10,418 nucleotides of DNA, from assembly GCA_003217965.1 (NCBI GenBank), contig QHNB01000075.1, forward strand, positions 12,960-23,377, written 5' to 3'. Under the pieces are notes generated by a model. The model did not search any database. It was not told the origin of the DNA and saw nothing but the letters and a program-made list of their open reading frames with translations. The translations under genes were made by a program, and so were the position numbers. Shown here one piece after another: positions 7,208 to 10,418 of the stretch. The DNA is from Verrucomicrobiota bacterium. Its GTDB lineage: Bacteria; Verrucomicrobiota; Verrucomicrobiia; Chthoniobacterales; UBA10450. Every line of letters starts with the position of its first letter. Within the stretch, counting starts at the first letter, position 1.

Positions 7208-8362
7208 CTGAAGCTGCCGCGATCGAGGAACCTGGTTTGGATCGTCGTGCCACTGATCATCGTGGTCGCGACGACTTGGTACTTCCTCTTGCCCGTGGCC
7301 GAGGTTGCCACCGTTCGACGCGGGACCGCTCTCTCGGCCGTTTACGGGACAGTCCGCATCGAACCTGCATTTGTCGTCCATGTGCGCGCGCAGAACGCCG
7401 GGTTCATTCACTTGGCCGAGCAATTTTCGGCTGGTCGTGGCGCGATCGGTAAGAGCGTTAAAAAGGGTGAGCTCCTCGCTACCATCGCGGATGAGACAAC
7501 GGCACGACAATTAAAACAAGCCCGCGCGGACTTAGTGGCAGCAACTCAACGCGCCGCACTTCCGTTGCCATCCTCCGAATTGCTTAAGACCGCCGAAGAT
7601 AGCGTGCAGCGGCTCGAAAAACTGGCCGCTTTAAGCAATGTCCCGGCTGTCGAGTACCAAAAAGCAAAAAGCGAAGTGAACCGTTTGCGCGGCGTGGTGG
7701 AAACCGAACGGATTGAACGCGATCGCAACCTTGGAACCTTGGAGGACGCGTGTAGAAAGCTCGAAGCTCAAATGAAGAATTCGGAGATTCGTGCTCCGAT
7801 TGATGGGCTTCTTACCAATATTCAAACAATCGACGGCGAATTGGTCGGAGAAAGTAACGAACTCTTCACGGTATCGTCACGCAAGAATTATGTGCGTGGT
7901 GAAGTAGATGAAGAAGATGTCGGCGAGGTAAAGCCAGGAATGAAAGCGACTCTACGATTGTACGCATACCGCACCCAACAGTTTGCCGCGCATGTTTCTT
8001 CCATTCAGCCAGCGGCCGATCCGGAAACACAGCGTTATACCATTGTCTTAGAACTGGAGAATGCGCCTGACAACTTGATGGGCGGCATGACCGGCGAGAT
8101 GAACATCATTACCGGCACCCACGAGAATGTTCTTCTGGTGCCGACCCGGGCGTTGCTGGTCGATCAAGCCTTGGTCGTCAAGCGGGAAATTGTGCAGGCC
8201 CGAACGGTCAGGGTTGGCTTTCGCACGCTCGACTTCGCCGAAGCGATGAACGGCCTCTCCTTAAACGATCACGTGATCGTGTCGGATCAAGATCGCTTCC
8301 GACCAGGGCGGCTGGTGCGGCAGCGTAAGATTGATGTCGTGGGGAAGACGAAAGCGCCGTGA
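7208..8362 (+). CDS. HlyD/MacA-type periplasmic adaptor (membrane fusion protein)
   Basis: This is the periplasmic bridge between the ABC pump and the TolC channel. From the only ordinary start (GTG at 7247) it has 371 residues and a 16-residue hydrophobic stretch at the very N-terminus. The in-frame codons just upstream encode KLPRSRNLVWIVV, which supplies the positive charges and first half of a normal membrane anchor. I therefore give the start as the CTG at 7208 (384 residues), with low certainty. Numbered from GTG 7247: half-lipoyl motifs at 45-80 (VRAQNAGFIHL and GKSVKKGELLATI) and 179-210 (NSEIRAPIDGLLTNI, DGELVGESNELFTV), separated by a helical hairpin of about 95 residues (83-178) that would meet the TolC tip. 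A beta-barrel domain follows from about 214 (GEVDEEDVGEVKPGMKATL), then a membrane-proximal domain (VLLVPTRALL onwards). It overlaps the permease gene by 4 bp (GTGA). Confidence 0.88.
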   Translation: MKLPRSRNLVWIVVPLIIVVATTWYFLLPVAEVATVRRGTALSAVYGTVRIEPAFVVHVRAQNAGFIHLAEQFSAGRGAIGKSVKKGELLATIADETTARQLKQARADLVAATQRAALPLPSSELLKTAEDSVQRLEKLAALSNVPAVEYQKAKSEVNRLRGVVETERIERDRNLGTLEDACRKLEAQMKNSEIRAPIDGLLTNIQTIDGELVGESNELFTVSSRKNYVRGEVDEEDVGEVKPGMKATLRLYAYRTQQFAAHVSSIQPAADPETQRYTIVLELENAPDNLMGGMTGEMNIITGTHENVLLVPTRALLVDQALVVKREIVQARTVRVGFRTLDFAEAMNGLSLNDHVIVSDQDRFRPGRLVRQRKIDVVGKTKAP

Positions 8363-9597
8363 CACCGCCGCTTTACATCGCACTGCGCTTTCTCATGCAT
8401 CGTAAACGCGCTCTATTACTCAGTCTGAGCGGCGTGGTTTGCGGGGTGGGGTTCTTTATTTGCATGCAAGCCCAAACGCAGGGTTTCGCCAAATACTTCA
8501 TCGATTCGACTCTGGGGAGCAATGGCGCGCTGGTCGTTCGCTCGCGCTTCGAGCCGCGTCAGCTCGACTCCATCGTGCCGACGAAAACTTCGAATACGAA
8601 CGTGGCGCATCGCCAATATTTCGAGGGAATCACTAACGCAAACGAAATCATGCGGGTCAGCCGTAAATTCTCCAATGTCGTCTCTTGCTCGCCGGTCCTG
8701 CGCGGTACGCTGAGCGCGCGCTCGGGATTTGAGAATGCAACGGTCGAGCTCTACGGCATCGATCCCGCCCTTCATCTCCAGACGACCGACCTCGCTCACC
8801 AAATTGCGGGCGGAAGTTTATATGATTTTCGTAATAAGCCCGATTCCGTGATTGTGGGATCACGTTTGGCTCAAACTCTCAATCTGGAAGTCGGCGATAC
8901 GGTGCAATTGCTCGCGCCCGGTGGGCAATATCGCCGTTTTACGGTGGCGGCAATGGCAAAGAGCGGTGTTGGCACGATCGACTCGACCAGGGTCTATGGC
9001 CATTTACGCGTGGCGCAAACGCTTCTGCATAAGCCCTACCCGGCATCGCTGATCATCTACAAGCTTCGAGATCCGGATCGTGCTCCGGCTCTGGCCCAAC
9101 ATTTCGAGAATCTTTTCCAGCACGATGCCGCGAGCTGGCAGGAGCGCGAGGCGAATACGCTCCATCTTTTTCTAACACTGCGATTATCCGCCGCGATTAC
9201 GGTATCACTGGTGATCTTGCTGGCCGGTTTCGGAATTTTCAATGTCCTGACCATGACGGTGCTTTCTAAGATGAAGGAGATCGCAATTCTTCGGTCAATG
9301 GGCTATCGACGTCGCGACATCAGTGCGATCTTTCTTTGGCAAGGAGGTATGATCGCCGCGGTCGGGTCATTGATTGGTTGCATCGCGGGGGCATTGCTTA
9401 GCTGGGGTGTCTCGAAAATACCGATTCATCTCCGTGGCTTGCTTTCGACAGACTATTTCGTCGTCGCGTGGGATTGGCGGCACTATGTCTGGGCCATATT
9501 GCTTGCGATGATCTCTGTCTTTATTGCCAGCTATGTGCCGGCTCGACGCGCAGCCCAACTCCCGCCCGTCGCGACCTTGCGTGGCTCGAGTGTATGA
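8359..9597 (+). CDS. FtsX-family ABC permease, LolC/LolE-MacB type
   Basis: This is the inner-membrane subunit of a mechanotransmission ABC transporter, 412 residues, GTG start within the adaptor's stop. It has the classic four-helix topology: TM1 about 18-36, a periplasmic domain of about 240 residues (40-275), then TM2 about 277-301, TM3 about 325-352 and TM4 about 376-393. The cytoplasmic loop KMKEIAILRSMGYRRRDI (304-321) is the coupling segment that contacts the ATPase, and the C-terminus SYVPARRAAQLPPVATLRG is the usual FtsX ending. In the periplasmic domain, VIVGSRLAQTLNLEVGDTVQL (164-184), SGVGTIDSTRVYGHL and the N-terminal AQTQGFAKYFI look more like LolC/LolE than MacB. There is only one permease gene, so the pump would be a homodimer. 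With the adaptor and TolC partners, the likely job is export of a substrate out of the periplasm or inner membrane; a strict Lol system would have no adaptor. Confidence 0.93.
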   Translation: MTPPLYIALRFLMHRKRALLLSLSGVVCGVGFFICMQAQTQGFAKYFIDSTLGSNGALVVRSRFEPRQLDSIVPTKTSNTNVAHRQYFEGITNANEIMRVSRKFSNVVSCSPVLRGTLSARSGFENATVELYGIDPALHLQTTDLAHQIAGGSLYDFRNKPDSVIVGSRLAQTLNLEVGDTVQLLAPGGQYRRFTVAAMAKSGVGTIDSTRVYGHLRVAQTLLHKPYPASLIIYKLRDPDRAPALAQHFENLFQHDAASWQEREANTLHLFLTLRLSAAITVSLVILLAGFGIFNVLTMTVLSKMKEIAILRSMGYRRRDISAIFLWQGGMIAAVGSLIGCIAGALLSWGVSKIPIHLRGLLSTDYFVVAWDWRHYVWAILLAMISVFIASYVPARRAAQLPPVATLRGSSV

Positions 9598-10298
9598 AGC
9601 TTGGCGCTTTTCTTAGTTGCCAGGATATTGAGCGCTACCTGGGCGAAGACGAATCGCGGGTCCACGCGTTGCGCGGAGTCTCGCTTGAGGTCGAGCCCGG
9701 AAGCGTTCACGCGGTAGTCGGCCCCTCCGGATGCGGGAAGAGCACGCTCTTATATATCCTCGGACTTTTGGATCATCCCGACGGCGGCTCTGTTATGCTT
9801 GAAGCCGAAGCGGTTTCACACTTGCCCGATGATGAACTTGCCCGCAGACGCAATGAATTCATCGGGTTTATCTTTCAGTTTCATTTCTTGATGGAGGATT
9901 TTACCGCCCAGGAAAATGTCATGATCCCGATGCGCCGCCTGGGCCGACTACCGGAAACAGCTATGCGCGATCGAGCGGCGGGGTTACTCGAGGCAGTTGG
10001 TCTTTCCGATAAACTTCAACGCGCCAGCCGCCATCTCTCGGGCGGTGAACAGCAGCGTGTCGCCATCGCGCGCGCCCTGGCCAACGACCCCCGCGTCGTC
10101 TTGGCCGACGAACCGACAGGAAACCTTGACACAAAAAATTCGCACCGCGCGTTTGAGCTTTTAAAAAACATTGTCCAACAAAACCAAATGGCGCTGCTCC
10201 TGGTGACGCACAACCCGGCGATCGCGGAAGCTTGCGATTGGATCCATGAAATGATGGATGGCCGCATCATTGCCAGTCATGCCCGTAGATCTGGATAG
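9594..10298 (+). CDS. LolD/MacB-type ABC transporter ATPase
   Basis: This is the cytoplasmic ATPase that powers the FtsX permease encoded just upstream. The ATG at 9594 overlaps the permease stop (ATGA) and gives 234 residues, normal for the LolD group; an open stretch reaching back to 9468 lies over permease codons and was not used. All ABC motifs are intact: Walker A GPSGCGKST (43-51), Q-loop Gln95 in FIFQFHFLMEDFTAQENVMI, signature LSGGEQQRVAIARAL (148-162), Walker B VVLADEP with catalytic Glu173, D-loop GNLD and the H-switch His206 in LLVTHN. The segment around the Q-loop (FQFHFLMEDFTAQENVMIP) closely follows LolD (FQFHHLLPEFTALENV). The N-terminus (CQDIERYLGEDESRVHALRGVSL) is also of the LolD/MacB kind. 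It appears to be the last gene of the operon, as a minus-strand reading frame ends just inside its 3' end. Confidence 0.95.
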   Translation: MKLGAFLSCQDIERYLGEDESRVHALRGVSLEVEPGSVHAVVGPSGCGKSTLLYILGLLDHPDGGSVMLEAEAVSHLPDDELARRRNEFIGFIFQFHFLMEDFTAQENVMIPMRRLGRLPETAMRDRAAGLLEAVGLSDKLQRASRHLSGGEQQRVAIARALANDPRVVLADEPTGNLDTKNSHRAFELLKNIVQQNQMALLLVTHNPAIAEACDWIHEMMDGRIIASHARRSG

Positions 10299-10418
10299 CA
10301 CGAAAGATGTGGATTGCGCTGCTTGCAATTCCCCAGCGGCAAAGCCTGTCCGAAAGCATAAAGCAGAGTCACGCCTGCCGCCAGCATCGCTCCGGTGAGC
10401 GTGAGCTGATTGGGCGTG
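10277..10418 (-). CDS. C-terminal end of an unidentified membrane protein (partial)
   Basis: A minus-strand frame enters from the right edge and stops with TGA at 10279-10277, giving 46 residues. It begins TPNQLTLTGAMLAAGVTLLY, one membrane-helix-like stretch, and ends in a short polar tail (NCKQRNPHLSCYPDLRA). The helix resembles the last segment of EamA/DMT-type transporters. TPNQLTL also recalls the start of CDP-alcohol phosphatidyltransferases, but those would need a long continuation that is absent here. It would overlap the convergent ATPase gene by 22 bp. The other two minus-strand frames are less protein-like or closed. The family call is a guess. Confidence 0.4.
   Translation of the reverse strand, partial: TPNQLTLTGAMLAAGVTLLYAFGQALPLGNCKQRNPHLSCYPDLRA

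Noticed and set aside
10311..10418. Plus-strand frame from the ATG at 10311 to the right edge
   Set aside because: It is open but has no signal, helix or family pattern, while the opposite strand shows a membrane helix.

Overview
The window looks like a chromosomal segment of a soil-type Verrucomicrobiota bacterium, most likely close to Chthoniobacterales. This is inferred from protein style and not from any marker gene: the leftmost gene starts with the FAELKRRNVYKV membrane-anchor motif that is common in TolB-like/TPR proteins of that group, Shine-Dalgarno sequences are weak or absent, GTG and TTG starts are frequent, and the base composition is moderately GC-rich. No rRNA, tRNA, CRISPR array or insertion sequence was found.

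Layout, left to right. (1) A minus-strand cluster at about 2456-1: a small two-helix membrane protein, an aldehyde dehydrogenase of the ALDH8A1 / 2-aminomuconate-semialdehyde dehydrogenase type, and the N-terminal part of a TolB-like regulatory protein. The last of these runs off the left edge and carries an apparent one-base frameshift near position 552. (2) A plus-strand lipoprotein gene (2648-3070) of an uncharacterised but recognisable family. It is preceded by a perfect 7-bp inverted repeat and by a region that may hold a degraded tiny membrane-protein gene on the minus strand. (3) A minus-strand myo-inositol-1-phosphate synthase gene (3180-4283), convergent with the lipoprotein gene and divergent from the next operon. 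(4) A tightly packed plus-strand export operon (4473-10298): two different TolC-family outer-membrane factors, a HlyD/MacA-type periplasmic adaptor, a LolC/E-MacB type FtsX permease and a LolD-type ATPase. Three of its four junctions are 4-bp ATGA/GTGA stop-start overlaps. (5) The C-terminal end of an unidentified membrane protein on the minus strand, running off the right edge.

The export operon is the functional centre of the window. ATPase and permease would form a mechanotransmission-type ABC pump in the inner membrane. The adaptor would bridge the periplasm, and one or both outer-membrane factors would complete the channel. The parts resemble a split MacAB-TolC or DevBCA-TolC machine, but permease and ATPase also carry LolCDE-like sequence features. 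The substrate cannot be told from the sequence. Two open questions stand out: why the operon encodes two outer-membrane factors, and where the adaptor gene starts, since it has no ATG, GTG or TTG ahead of its N-terminal membrane segment other than one that cuts into it.
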